64,000 bases of DNA from JAJEFO01 sp009843725 (GTDB taxonomy: Bacteria; Pseudomonadota; Alphaproteobacteria; Rhodobacterales; Rhodobacteraceae): contig CBDEUJ010000005.1 of NCBI GenBank assembly GCA_965243215.1, forward strand, positions 992,001-1,056,000, written 5' to 3'. Shown here one piece after another: positions 8,292 through 17,482 of the stretch. Made by a program: the position numbers and the translations under genes. Position 1 is the stretch's first letter. Every line of letters starts with the position of its first letter. The notes beneath the pieces were generated by a model. That model was given only the letters and a program-made list of their open reading frames with translations. It was not told the DNA's origin and made no database searches.

Positions 8292-9299
8292 GTGACCGTA
8301 TTGGCGAAGTACCAACGGCTTGAGGCGGAAGGCATCTGGCGCCGCGGTCCGGACGTGCGGCGCCGGGACGTCATCGTGTCCGTCGGCAAGACGACCATCA
8401 CGATCTCGACCCCGACTGAAATCACCCTGACGCATTGGTCGCTGCCAGCGATGGAACGCATGAATCCAGGCCAGATGCCCGCGCTCTACTGTCCGGAAGG
8501 AGATGCCAGCGAAACGCTTGAACTCGCCGAGGACACCTTCGTCGAGGCGGTCGAAAAGGTGCTCGAGTCCGTTCGGCGGCGGCAGGGACGTTCGGGGAGC
8601 GTGCGCCGGTTCTTCGCCATCGGACTCTTGATTGCCGTTCTGGGCGGTGCGGCGCTCTGGCTGCCGGGCGCGATCGCGCGTCACACCGCATCGCTGCTGC
8701 CAGACGTGGCGCGCACGTCCATCGGCTCGTCGCTTCTTTCGGAAATGAACCGGATGACAGGCCCGCCGTGTGGCTCACCGTCCGGAATTCACGCTCTTGA
8801 ACATCTTCAAGGCCGACTGTTCGGCGCCGAAACCTCGCGGCTCGTGGTTTTGCCTTCCGCGTTGCCCGAAACCGCGCACTTGCCGGGCGGAACCATCCTT
8901 CTTGCGCACAAGCTGCTCAAGGAGATGGAAACACCCGAGATTCTGGCAGTCCATGTCCTGGCCGAAGACATCCGTCGCAACTACAGCGACCCGGTCGCCC
9001 GGCTGCTGCATGTGGCAGGGATCAGGGCCATGCTTGTCCTGCTCACCCAAGGAACGGTGCCGGATGAAGCCGTGGCGCGAATGGCGCAACATGTCGTCAC
9101 GACCGTCCCGTCACCTGTGCCGACAGACGTCCTGACGGACCGCATCACCGCCGTCGGCATGGCAATCAGGGCGAACGCCGACTTGGAGGACGATCCGGAC
9201 CAGTCAACAGCGACGGTCGCAACGGCGGTTGCCCCTGCAACGCTTCCCATCCTGGATGACGGGGACTGGATTGCGCTTCAAGGAATTTGCGAGGAATGA
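8292..9299 (+). CDS. Single-pass membrane protein resembling an inactivated M48 metallopeptidase
   Basis: This 335-residue protein starts at GTG 8292. Residues 1-105 are cytoplasmic and charged, about 106-128 form one membrane helix (FFAIGLLIAVLGGAALWLPG), and the rest would lie in the periplasm. The outer part is laid out like a secreted M48 peptidase: a C-x(9)-L stretch (CGSPSGIHALEHLQGRL), then LPGGTILLAHKLL at 197-209. At the place where M48 enzymes have HExxH, this protein reads HVLAEDIRR (221-229), so the zinc-binding helix is lost. I infer a catalytically dead relative, perhaps a scaffold or chaperone. It is divergent from sseA. Confidence 0.75.
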   Translation: MTVLAKYQRLEAEGIWRRGPDVRRRDVIVSVGKTTITISTPTEITLTHWSLPAMERMNPGQMPALYCPEGDASETLELAEDTFVEAVEKVLESVRRRQGRSGSVRRFFAIGLLIAVLGGAALWLPGAIARHTASLLPDVARTSIGSSLLSEMNRMTGPPCGSPSGIHALEHLQGRLFGAETSRLVVLPSALPETAHLPGGTILLAHKLLKEMETPEILAVHVLAEDIRRNYSDPVARLLHVAGIRAMLVLLTQGTVPDEAVARMAQHVVTTVPSPVPTDVLTDRITAVGMAIRANADLEDDPDQSTATVATAVAPATLPILDDGDWIALQGICEE

Positions 9300-9405
9300 G
9301 CCCGCCGGCCCGGACGAACGCCGGAGCCGCATTCTGGGGCGCTCCCGCAGGCGAGCGGCACAAGGGACCTGCTCTTGGGAAGGAGCGGAATGCGAGCATG
9401 CGCAG

Positions 9406-10038
9406 CTACCGGGTTCCGTACATGCGATCTCCGGCATCGCCGAGTCCGGGGACAATGTAGCCCACTTCGTTCAGTCGCTCGTCCACCGCCGCGGTCACGA
9501 CAGGCACATCCGGATGCGCGTCCGCCATGCGCTGAACGCCTTCAGGCGCGGCCAACAGGCAAAGGAACCGGACATCGGCGGCGCCCGCATCCTTGACGAG
9601 CGCGATTGCCGCAGCCGAGCTGTTCCCTGTTGCAAGCATGGGATCCACCACAATGACCCGCCGCTCCGAGAGCGCCTCAGGCAGCTTGCAGTAGTACTGA
9701 ACCGGTTCCAGCGTCTCTTCGTCACGATAGAGACCCACGAAGCCGACCCGTGCCGACGGCATCAGGTCAAGCATGCCGTCAAGAAGGCCGTTGCCCGCCC
9801 GCAGGATCGATACCAATGCAAGCTTTCGGCCATCAAGAACGGGTGCGTCCATGGGTTCCAGCGGCGTGTGCACCCGCCGGGTCGTCACAGGAAGGTCTCG
9901 CGTGACCTCGTAGGCGAGGAGCGTGCTGATTTCGCGCAGAAGCTGCCGAAACAGCCCGGTCGGGGTGTCGGCATCCCTCATGAGCGTCAGCTTGTGCTGG
10001 ACGAGCGGGTGCTCGACTACGGTCAGGTGCTCTGGCAT
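9406..10038 (-). CDS. upp: Uracil phosphoribosyltransferase
   Basis: This 210-residue enzyme makes UMP from uracil and PRPP. The PRPP-binding motif VDPMLATGNS is at 131-140. The uracil-binding tail GYIVPGLGDAGDRMYG and the early HPLVQHKLTLMRD block are both typical of Upp. It is the last gene of a minus-strand pyrimidine and nucleoside salvage run (cdd, deoA, deoB, upp), 18 bases beyond deoB. In that pathway DeoA releases uracil or thymine from nucleosides and Upp recovers uracil. Confidence 0.97.
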   Translation of the reverse strand: MPEHLTVVEHPLVQHKLTLMRDADTPTGLFRQLLREISTLLAYEVTRDLPVTTRRVHTPLEPMDAPVLDGRKLALVSILRAGNGLLDGMLDLMPSARVGFVGLYRDEETLEPVQYYCKLPEALSERRVIVVDPMLATGNSSAAAIALVKDAGAADVRFLCLLAAPEGVQRMADAHPDVPVVTAAVDERLNEVGYIVPGLGDAGDRMYGTR

Positions 10039-10056
10039 CGTGATCCCCTTGCCTGT

Positions 10057-11265
10057 TCAAAGAAAACTTCGGCCCGGCCCGTTCGCCGGCACGCCAAGAT
10101 GTGCCGCGATCGAAACGGCCAGGTCGGCAAATCCCACATGCCCGATCGCACGCGGGCCAATGCCATGGCCGACGACGGGGACACGCTCTCTTGTGTGATC
10201 GGTTCCGCGCCAGGTCGGGTCGTTGCCGTGATCCGCAGCAAACAGGATCAAGTCGCCTCTCCCAAGCCTTTCCAGCACGCGCGGCAGCTGCGCATCGAAC
10301 CACTCCAGCGCACGAGCGTAGCCCGTGGCATCGCGACGGTGGCCATAGACCGAGTCGAACTCGACGAAATTTGCAAAGGTCAGGCTTCCGTCCTCGGCGC
10401 CGTCGGCCAGACGGACGAGATGCTCCATCAGTTCGGCATCCGTGCCTCGAGCAACGTCATGAATGCCCTGCATGGAGAAAATGTCCCCGATCTTGCCGAT
10501 GGCGTGAACCCTGCCGCCCGCCTTGGCGACCCAGTCACAGAGCGTCGGCGTAGGTGGCGGAATTGCAAAGTCGCGCCGGTTCGGGGTTCTTTCGAACGCA
10601 TCGCCCGAGCCAGCAAAGGGGCGGGCGATCACGCGACCCACGCGCATCTCGTGCAGCAAAGTCGCCAATGCCTCGCAGAGATTCAACAGGCGATCGAGGC
10701 CGAAGCGCTCCTCGTGCGCGGCGATCTGGAAGACGCTGTCGACGGACGTGTAGCAAATCGGCCATCCTGTCCGCAGGTGCTCTTCGCCCAGGCGCTCGAT
10801 GATCTCGATGCCGGAGGCGTGGCAGTTTCCCAGCGTGCCCTCGGTGCCGGCAAGTCGGGCCGCCTCAGTCATGATCTCGGCCGGAAAGGCCGGAATTGCG
10901 TTCGGAAAGCAATGCCAGTCCCATGGCACCGGCGTTCCCGCAAGCTCCCAGTGGCCCGACGGCGTGTCCTTCCCCCGTGAGACTTCGGTCGCGGCTCCCC
11001 AAAGGCCGACCGGTTCGGTCGCGAACCCAGGCATGTCCGCACCTGAGGCCAGCCTGACCGCCTCGCCGAGGCCCAGGGCCCCGAGAGTCGGCATGTTGAG
11101 CGGACCTGTTCGCCCTTCTTCGGCAAGTCCTGCGGCGCAGGTCTCCGCTATGTGGCCAAGCGTGTTGGCCCCGGTATCAGGAACCGCCCCGTTGAAATAG
11201 CCATCCGCGTCCGGCGCGCCTCCGGCTCCGACACCGTCCATCACTATCAGGAAGGCACGCGGCAT
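10057..11265 (-). CDS. deoB: Phosphopentomutase
   Basis: This 402-residue alkaline-phosphatase-superfamily enzyme interconverts (deoxy)ribose 1- and 5-phosphate. Metal-binding blocks are visible in IVMDGVGAGGAPDA and DTGANTLGHIA at the N-terminus, and in FAADHGNDPTWRGTDHTRE near the C-terminus, which includes the catalytic-core DHGNDP. The central cap domain lies between these blocks. The ATG overlaps the deoA stop by one base (TGATG), so deoA and deoB are coupled. It passes on the deoxyribose 1-phosphate made by DeoA; a DeoC aldolase is not in this window. Confidence 0.96.
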   Translation of the reverse strand: MPRAFLIVMDGVGAGGAPDADGYFNGAVPDTGANTLGHIAETCAAGLAEEGRTGPLNMPTLGALGLGEAVRLASGADMPGFATEPVGLWGAATEVSRGKDTPSGHWELAGTPVPWDWHCFPNAIPAFPAEIMTEAARLAGTEGTLGNCHASGIEIIERLGEEHLRTGWPICYTSVDSVFQIAAHEERFGLDRLLNLCEALATLLHEMRVGRVIARPFAGSGDAFERTPNRRDFAIPPPTPTLCDWVAKAGGRVHAIGKIGDIFSMQGIHDVARGTDAELMEHLVRLADGAEDGSLTFANFVEFDSVYGHRRDATGYARALEWFDAQLPRVLERLGRGDLILFAADHGNDPTWRGTDHTRERVPVVGHGIGPRAIGHVGFADLAVSIAAHLGVPANGPGRSFL

Positions 11266-12566
11266 CAGCCGATCCGCCCCATGACCAGCGGGCCTGCGTC
11301 CTCCGCCACGCCGATGCGCACTGCAGAGAGGAACGCCCTCTCCGCCGCATCCGCAGCCGTGTCATCCGCAGCGTGCAGCCTGGCCAGCGGATCTCCCTTG
11401 GCCACCTCGGCCCCAAGCGGCAGGATGTCCGAGAATCCCACGGCGGGATCAATGCGGTCGCCGTCACGCATGCGCCCGCCCCCGAGGCGCACCACCGCCA
11501 TGCCGATCACGTGCCCGTCAATCGCGGCAACCTGGCCAGCCACAGGCGCAGCCACTTCGCGAACGACCCTGGCGGTCGGCAGGCACGACTGCCATCCTGC
11601 GCTGAACTCCGCCGGACCGCCAAGCGCAGCGACCATCGCATCGAACCTGGCTGCCGCCTCACCCGACCGGATTGCCCCGCGCAACCTGTCCCTTGCGACC
11701 TCGGGCGCCTCCTCGACGCCAGCCATGACAAGCAGCTCGGAACCAAGCGTCAAAGCGAGATCGACCCACCGCGCGCTTCCGGCTCCGGTCAGTGCGCGCA
11801 TCACTTCGACGACTTCAAGGGCATTTCCGGCGGCGGGCGCCAGTGGCTGGTTCATGTCCGTTATCAATGCAACCGTCGGGCATCCTGCACCATTGGCAGT
11901 CTCCACCAGCGAATTCGCGAGTGCCTTCGCCTCCTCCATTCCGGTCATGAACGCGCCGGATCCGCATTTCACGTCGAGAACCAGCGCGCCCAGCCCTGCC
12001 GCAAGCTTCTTCGAGAGGATCGAGGCCACGATGAGATCAATGCTCTCGACCGTTCCGGTGATGTCGCGCACCGCATAGAGCCGCCTGTCCGCGGGCGCGA
12101 TCCGGCTGGAGGCTGCCACGATCACTGTGCCGGTCTCCTCGACAATCCTCCGAAACCCGACCTCGTCGATCTCCGTCGAAACACCCGGGATCGCCTCAAG
12201 CTTGTCCAAGGTGCCCCCGGTGTGCCCGAGCCCCCGACCGGATATCATCGGGTTCGCCACGCCGACCGCAGCCAGCGCCGGCGCCAGCAGGAGCGACACG
12301 CAATCCCCAATGCCGCCGGTCGAATGCTTGTCCACGACCGGCCTGTCGACATCCCATGCCAGCACGTCACCGCTGTCGCGCATCGCAAGGGTGAATGCGA
12401 CCCGCGCCTCTTCGGAGAGGCCGCGCAGGCAGACGGCCATGGCAAATGCGCCGGCCTGTGCGTCGGTCACCGCTCCGCTGGCAAGGCCGGCGGCGAACCA
12501 GTCCAGTTCATCCTTGTTCGGCTGGCCTCCGTCCCGCAGCCTTTCGATGATCGTGCGTGCATCCAT
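11265..12566 (-). CDS. deoA: Thymidine phosphorylase
   Basis: This 433-residue enzyme phosphorolyses thymidine and deoxyuridine to the base and deoxyribose 1-phosphate. The phosphate-binding signature KHSTGGIGD is at 80-88. The family pattern SGRGLGHTGGTLDKLEAIPG follows, together with the pyrimidine-binding region VRDITGTVESIDLIVASIL. The length fits the bacterial short form. It lies directly downstream of cdd, with the cdd stop abutting its start, so the two are very probably co-transcribed. Confidence 0.97.
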   Translation of the reverse strand: MDARTIIERLRDGGQPNKDELDWFAAGLASGAVTDAQAGAFAMAVCLRGLSEEARVAFTLAMRDSGDVLAWDVDRPVVDKHSTGGIGDCVSLLLAPALAAVGVANPMISGRGLGHTGGTLDKLEAIPGVSTEIDEVGFRRIVEETGTVIVAASSRIAPADRRLYAVRDITGTVESIDLIVASILSKKLAAGLGALVLDVKCGSGAFMTGMEEAKALANSLVETANGAGCPTVALITDMNQPLAPAAGNALEVVEVMRALTGAGSARWVDLALTLGSELLVMAGVEEAPEVARDRLRGAIRSGEAAARFDAMVAALGGPAEFSAGWQSCLPTARVVREVAAPVAGQVAAIDGHVIGMAVVRLGGGRMRDGDRIDPAVGFSDILPLGAEVAKGDPLARLHAADDTAADAAERAFLSAVRIGVAEDAGPLVMGRIG

Positions 12567-12959
12567 TCAGGCATCGCCCATCTGGGAGCTGTCGAAGGCG
12601 CCCGGCAGCAGTTCCGCCACGTGCATCGTCAGTCTTCTGCCATCAACGGTTGCCATCGTGACTGTTGCCGCCGGATCGGCGAATTCGAGCAGCTTCTGTC
12701 GACAGCCGCCGCATGGCGCAACCGGCTCCGGGCCATCCGCGATGACGGCAATCTCCACGAAGCTCGTCTCGCCCGCGGCAATCATGGCCGCGATGGCGCC
12801 GGCTTCCGCGCACGTGCCCTCCGGATAGGCGATGTTTTCCACGTTGCAGCCGGAATGCACCCGTCCCGAAGCCGAACGAAGTGCGGCACCGACCTTGAAT
12901 CCGGAATAGGGCGCATAGGCGTTCTTGCGCACTTCATTGGCCGCCTTGATCAAGTCCAT
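12567..12959 (-). CDS. cdd: Cytidine deaminase
   Basis: This 130-residue tetrameric-type enzyme deaminates cytidine and deoxycytidine. The zinc ligands and catalytic Glu are in TCAEAGA (C50, E52) and PCGGCRQ (C83, C86). The N-terminal AYAPYSGFKVGAAL and SGCNVENIAYPEGTCAE are family signatures. The start at 12959 is chosen for its GGAG box 6 bases upstream and for normal length. An ATG 12 codons earlier (12995) would add a non-conserved leader. It is the first gene of the salvage run and is divergent from maeB. Confidence 0.95.
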   Translation of the reverse strand: MDLIKAANEVRKNAYAPYSGFKVGAALRSASGRVHSGCNVENIAYPEGTCAEAGAIAAMIAAGETSFVEIAVIADGPEPVAPCGGCRQKLLEFADPAATVTMATVDGRRLTMHVAELLPGAFDSSQMGDA

Positions 12960-13134
12960 GGACCGCTCCAGTTTCGGCAAAGGTGGCGCGGCCATGCATG
13001 GAACGCAATAGCCGGTCAGGCTTGCCCAATTGCATTCTGCAACGCAGAGTGGCGTCGTTTCGATGCCAGGGCGGCAGAACCGAACCTGCCGAGCCTGCGG
13101 ATGAGGCGCCGAACGACCTGTCTGGAGGCACACA

Positions 13135-15417
13135 ATGTCTGAAGATCCGCGCGAGACCGCTCTAAGGCAAGCGGCGCTGGAGTACCACGAACTGCCCAAG
13201 CCCGGCAAACTGGAGATTCGGGCCACCAAGCCTCTCGCCAGCGGGCGCGACCTTGCCCGCGCCTACAGCCCGGGCGTGGCGGAGGCCTGCCTGGAAATCC
13301 AGTCCGACCCCATGAACGCGCGCCGATTCACGGCGCGCGCGAACCAGGTTGCCGTGGTCACCAACGGATCAGCGGTGCTCGGGCTTGGCAACATCGGCGG
13401 ACTTGCCGCCAAGCCGGTAATGGAAGGCAAGGCGGTCCTGTTCAAGAAGTTTGCAAACATCGACTGCTTCGACATCGAGCTGGACGAAAGCGACCCCGAA
13501 CGACTCGCCGAGATTGTCTGTGCGCTCGAACCGACATTCGGCGCAATCAATCTTGAAGACATCAAGGCGCCGGACTGCTTCGTCGTCGAGCGCATATGCA
13601 ACGAACGAATGAACATCCCCGTGTTTCACGACGACCAGCATGGCACCGCCATCGTCGTGGGCGCGGCCGCTACCAACGCGCTTCACGTGGCGGAAAAGGC
13701 GTTCGAGGACATCAAGGTGGTGTCGACCGGCGGCGGGGCGGCAGGAATCGCCTGCCTGAACATGCTCCTCAAGCTGGGCGTGAAGCGCGAGAACATCTGG
13801 CTCTGCGACCTGAAGGGGCTGGTGCATGAAGGGCGCAAGGCCGACATGACGCCGCAAAAGGAGGAATTCGTGCAGCCGGGCGGGCCGAGAACGCTGGACG
13901 ACGTCATCGTCGGAGCGGACCTGTTCCTGGGCCTTTCGGGTCCCGGGGTCCTCTCCACGGACATGGTCCGCAAAATGTCCGGACCGCCCATCATCTTCGC
14001 GCTGGCCAATCCGGTGCCCGAGATCATGCCGGAAGAGGTGCGGCAGGTTGCGCCAGACGCGATCATTGCCACCGGACGCTCGGACGTCCCCAACCAGGTC
14101 AACAACGTGCTTTGCTTTCCGTTCATCTTCCGGGGAGCGCTGGATGTCGGCGCAACCACGATCAACGACGAGATGAAGCTGGCCTGCGTCAACGGGATCG
14201 CCCGCCTTGCGCGAACGACCACGAGCGCCGAGGCAGCCGCCGCCTACAAGGGCGAGGAACTTACGTTCGGGCGCAACTATCTCATTCCCAAGCCGTTCGA
14301 CCCGCGCCTCATGCGGGTGGTGGCGTCCGCCGTCGCCCAGGCCGCAATGGACACCGGCGTTGCCACCCGGCCGGTCAAGGACATGGATGCCTATCACCAC
14401 AAGCTGAACGCGGCCGTCTACAGGTCCACGATGATCATGCGGCCGGTATTCGAGGCGGCGTCTACCGCAAGCCGACGCATCGTGTTTGCGGAAGGTGAGA
14501 ACGAACGCGTGCTGCGCGCCGCCACGGCCATGATCGAGGAGATGTCGGACACCCCCATTCTCATCGGACGTCCGGAGGTTGTGGAAAGCCGAATCGAACG
14601 GCTAGGGCTGCCAATCCGGCTGGGCGAGAACTTCGATCTCGTGAACCCGGAAAGCGACCCCCGTTATCGCGACTACTGGACCACCTATCACGGGCTTCTG
14701 GAGCGACGCGGCGTGACGCCGGAGCTTGCCCGGGCCATCATGCGCACGAACACGACAGCCATTGGCGCAGTCATGGTGCACAGGCAGGAGGCCGACAGCT
14801 TGATCTGCGGCGTGTTCGGGCAGTATCTCTGGCACCTGCGCTACGTGAGCGAGGTTCTCGCGAGAGACGGGCTTCACCCGGTCGGGGCTCTCAGCCTCGT
14901 GATCCTCGAAGACGGTCCGCTGTTCGTGGCTGACACGCATGTCCACCCCGAGCCCACGCCCCAGCAAATCGCTGACGTCGTCCTGGGCGCCGCAAGGCAC
15001 GTGCGCCGGTTCGGCCACGAACCGAAAATCGCGCTCTGCAGCCACAGCCAGTTCGGGAACCTCGACTGCGACACCGGCGAGCGGATGCGCCAGGCCATGG
15101 CAATGCTGGATGCCGAGCCCCGCGACTTCGAATACGAGGGCGAAATGCACACGGACACGGCTCTCGACGTGACGATCCGCGAACGGATCATGCCGCATGC
15201 ACGGTTCGACGGACCGGCAAACGTGCTCATATTCGCGAATCTCGACGCGGCGTCCGCCGTTCGAAACATTCTCAAGATGAAGGCGGGCGGGCTTGAGGTT
15301 GGCCCGATCCTGATGGGCATGGGCAATCGGGCGCATATCGTCACGCCGGCGGTGACGGCTCGCGGCCTTCTGAACACAAGCGCGTTGGCGGGAACGCCCG
15401 TTGCGCAATATGGTTGA
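13135..15417 (+). CDS. maeB: NADP-type malic enzyme with C-terminal phosphotransacetylase-like domain
   Basis: This 760-residue protein decarboxylates malate to pyruvate. Residues about 15-430 are the malic-enzyme part: YSPGVAEACLEI, the lysine-bearing EGKAVLFKKFANIDCFDIE, EDIKAPDCFVVE, and FHDDQHGTAIVV with its metal ligands. Residues about 435-760 are a phosphate-acetyltransferase-like domain, which in this family usually acts as an allosteric acetyl-CoA sensor rather than an enzyme. The fusion is the normal proteobacterial MaeB form. A GGAGG box precedes the ATG at 13135. It stands alone between the divergent cdd and prpE. Confidence 0.95.
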   Translation: MSEDPRETALRQAALEYHELPKPGKLEIRATKPLASGRDLARAYSPGVAEACLEIQSDPMNARRFTARANQVAVVTNGSAVLGLGNIGGLAAKPVMEGKAVLFKKFANIDCFDIELDESDPERLAEIVCALEPTFGAINLEDIKAPDCFVVERICNERMNIPVFHDDQHGTAIVVGAAATNALHVAEKAFEDIKVVSTGGGAAGIACLNMLLKLGVKRENIWLCDLKGLVHEGRKADMTPQKEEFVQPGGPRTLDDVIVGADLFLGLSGPGVLSTDMVRKMSGPPIIFALANPVPEIMPEEVRQVAPDAIIATGRSDVPNQVNNVLCFPFIFRGALDVGATTINDEMKLACVNGIARLARTTTSAEAAAAYKGEELTFGRNYLIPKPFDPRLMRVVASAVAQAAMDTGVATRPVKDMDAYHHKLNAAVYRSTMIMRPVFEAASTASRRIVFAEGENERVLRAATAMIEEMSDTPILIGRPEVVESRIERLGLPIRLGENFDLVNPESDPRYRDYWTTYHGLLERRGVTPELARAIMRTNTTAIGAVMVHRQEADSLICGVFGQYLWHLRYVSEVLARDGLHPVGALSLVILEDGPLFVADTHVHPEPTPQQIADVVLGAARHVRRFGHEPKIALCSHSQFGNLDCDTGERMRQAMAMLDAEPRDFEYEGEMHTDTALDVTIRERIMPHARFDGPANVLIFANLDAASAVRNILKMKAGGLEVGPILMGMGNRAHIVTPAVTARGLLNTSALAGTPVAQYG

Positions 15418-15515
15418 GCCAGCCGATGCCGGGGCGCGACAATTGAGCGGCTGGACATCCGCCGCCGAATTGCACATGCGCAAGGCAGGCGAACACTGGC
15501 TGGGAGGATGGATGG

Positions 15516-17411
15516 ATGGGGTACAAGGAAGTTTACGCGTCTTGGAAGTCTGACCCCGAGGCATTCTGGCTTGAGGCCGCCGAGGCCATCGACTGGAACC
15601 GCAAGCCGACGCGCGCGCTGAACGACGGGAATGCGCCGCTCTACGAGTGGCTGGACGACGGACTGGTCAACACCTGCTGGAATGCCGTCGACCGGCATGT
15701 CGAAGCCGGCCGTGGCGACCAGGACGCCATTATTCACGACAGCCCGGTGACCGGCACAAAGTCGCGGATCACGTATGCCGAGCTTCGGGACAGGGTTGCG
15801 CGGCTCGCCGGCGCTCTCGCTGCAAAGGGCGTGTCCAAGGGTGATCGCGTTGTCATCTACATGCCAATGATCCCGGAAGCCCTTGTGGCGATGCTGGCTT
15901 GCGCCCGGCTCGGCGCCATCCATTCGGTCGTCTTCGGAGGATTTGCCGCCAACGAACTTGCTGTCCGGATTGACGATGCCGCACCAAAGGCCGTCATCGC
16001 CGGTTCCTGCGGAATCGAGCCGGGCCGCATCGTCGAGTACAAGCCCCTTCTCGACGCCGCCATTGACATTGCGAGGCACAAGCCTGAATTTTGCGTGATC
16101 CTCCAGCGCGAACAGGCACGCGCCGCAATGATCGACGGCCGAGACCTGGACTGGGACAAGTTCCAGGACGGCGTCACCCCGGCCGAATGCGTGCCCGTCG
16201 AAGGCAACCATCCGGCGTACATCCTCTATACGTCCGGCACGACCGGTGCGCCGAAGGGCGTCGTTCGTCCGACGGGCGGACACCTGGTGGCGCTCAACTG
16301 GACCATGAAGAACATATACGACGCAGACCCGGGCGACGTGTTCTGGGCTGCATCCGATGTGGGCTGGGTCGTGGGCCATTCCTACATCTGCTACGCACCG
16401 CTGATCCACGGCAACACCACAATCGTGTTCGAGGGCAAGCCGGTCGGAACGCCAGATGCGGGGACGTTCTGGCGCGTCATCCAGGAGCATGGCGTCAAGG
16501 TCCTCTTTACCGCGCCGACGGCGTTTCGGGCCATCAAGCGCGAGGATCCGAATGGCGAACTGATCCAGGACTACGACCTTTCGGGACTCAAGATCCTGTT
16601 TCTCGCCGGCGAACGCGCTGACCCCGACACGATCGAATGGGCGCACAGGCACCTTGGCGTTCCTGTCATCGACCACTGGTGGCAGACCGAAACCGGCTAT
16701 TCCATCGCGGCAAACCCGATTGGAATCGAGCATCTGCCGGTGAAGAACGGCTCACCGTCCGTCGCCATGCCAGGCTACGACGTGCAAATTCTCGACGAAG
16801 GCGGACATGCCGTGAAACCGGGTGAACTCGGCGCGATCGCGATCAAGCTTCCGTTGCCGCCGGGCACGCTTGCGACCCTCTGGAATGCCGAGGAACGGTT
16901 CAGGAAAAGCTACCTCGAGCAGTTTCCCGGATACTACGAGACCGGCGATGCGGGCTTTGTCGATGATGACGGATACCTCTACATCATGGCGCGGACGGAT
17001 GACGTGATCAATGTTGCGGGCCATCGGCTGTCCACAGGAGGCATGGAGGAAGTGCTCGCGGCCCATCCCGACGTCGCCGAATGCGCCGTCATCGGAGTGA
17101 CTGACCAGCTCAAGGGACAGCTGCCATTGGGCTTCCTCTGCACAAACGCCGGCACGTCGCGTCCGGACGAGGACATCGTCACGGAATGCGTCAGGCTCGT
17201 GCGCGACCGGATCGGGCCCGTCGCAGCCTTCCGGCTCGCGGTCGTGGTCGATCGCCTGCCAAAGACCCGCTCAGGCAAGATCCTGCGAGGGGTGATGGTC
17301 AAGATGGCCGACGGCGAAGACTTCAAGATGCCGGCGACGATCGATGACCCAGCCATTCTGGACGAGATTCGGAAGGCCCTGGCGACCCTGGGATATCCCA
17401 AGGACCGGTAG
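15516..17411 (+). CDS. prpE: Propionyl-CoA synthetase (propionate-CoA ligase)
   Basis: This 631-residue ANL-superfamily adenylate-forming ligase has the acyl-adenylate motif YTSGTTGAPKG at 238-248 and the C-terminal catalytic lysine in PKTRSGKILRG. The N-terminal ACAS leader YASWKSDPEAFWLEAAEAIDW and the length match PrpE more closely than Acs, which is about 650 residues. It converts propionate to propionyl-CoA and may also use acetate. It is 98 bases downstream of maeB on the same strand and convergent with nadK. Confidence 0.9.
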   Translation: MGYKEVYASWKSDPEAFWLEAAEAIDWNRKPTRALNDGNAPLYEWLDDGLVNTCWNAVDRHVEAGRGDQDAIIHDSPVTGTKSRITYAELRDRVARLAGALAAKGVSKGDRVVIYMPMIPEALVAMLACARLGAIHSVVFGGFAANELAVRIDDAAPKAVIAGSCGIEPGRIVEYKPLLDAAIDIARHKPEFCVILQREQARAAMIDGRDLDWDKFQDGVTPAECVPVEGNHPAYILYTSGTTGAPKGVVRPTGGHLVALNWTMKNIYDADPGDVFWAASDVGWVVGHSYICYAPLIHGNTTIVFEGKPVGTPDAGTFWRVIQEHGVKVLFTAPTAFRAIKREDPNGELIQDYDLSGLKILFLAGERADPDTIEWAHRHLGVPVIDHWWQTETGYSIAANPIGIEHLPVKNGSPSVAMPGYDVQILDEGGHAVKPGELGAIAIKLPLPPGTLATLWNAEERFRKSYLEQFPGYYETGDAGFVDDDGYLYIMARTDDVINVAGHRLSTGGMEEVLAAHPDVAECAVIGVTDQLKGQLPLGFLCTNAGTSRPDEDIVTECVRLVRDRIGPVAAFRLAVVVDRLPKTRSGKILRGVMVKMADGEDFKMPATIDDPAILDEIRKALATLGYPKDR

Positions 17412-17482
17412 GCCGCGACGCTTGTTGCCGATCGTCCCGGAAGCGGGCGTCGGCGCGCAAAGGCGGGAGTGCCCTTGCACTC

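Noticed and set aside
9229..10980. A 583-codon plus-strand frame across the end of the M48-like gene, upp and deoB
   Set aside because: The opposite strand carries upp and deoB with intact motifs; this frame has none.
14874..16733. A 619-codon minus-strand frame opposite maeB and prpE
   Set aside because: It spans the gap between two well-defined plus-strand enzymes, shows no motif, and has composition typical of an antisense shadow.
17412..17482. Bidirectional terminator between prpE and nadK
   Set aside because: Only a 6-bp stem (GAGTGC/GCACTC) without a T-tract is present, too weak to call.
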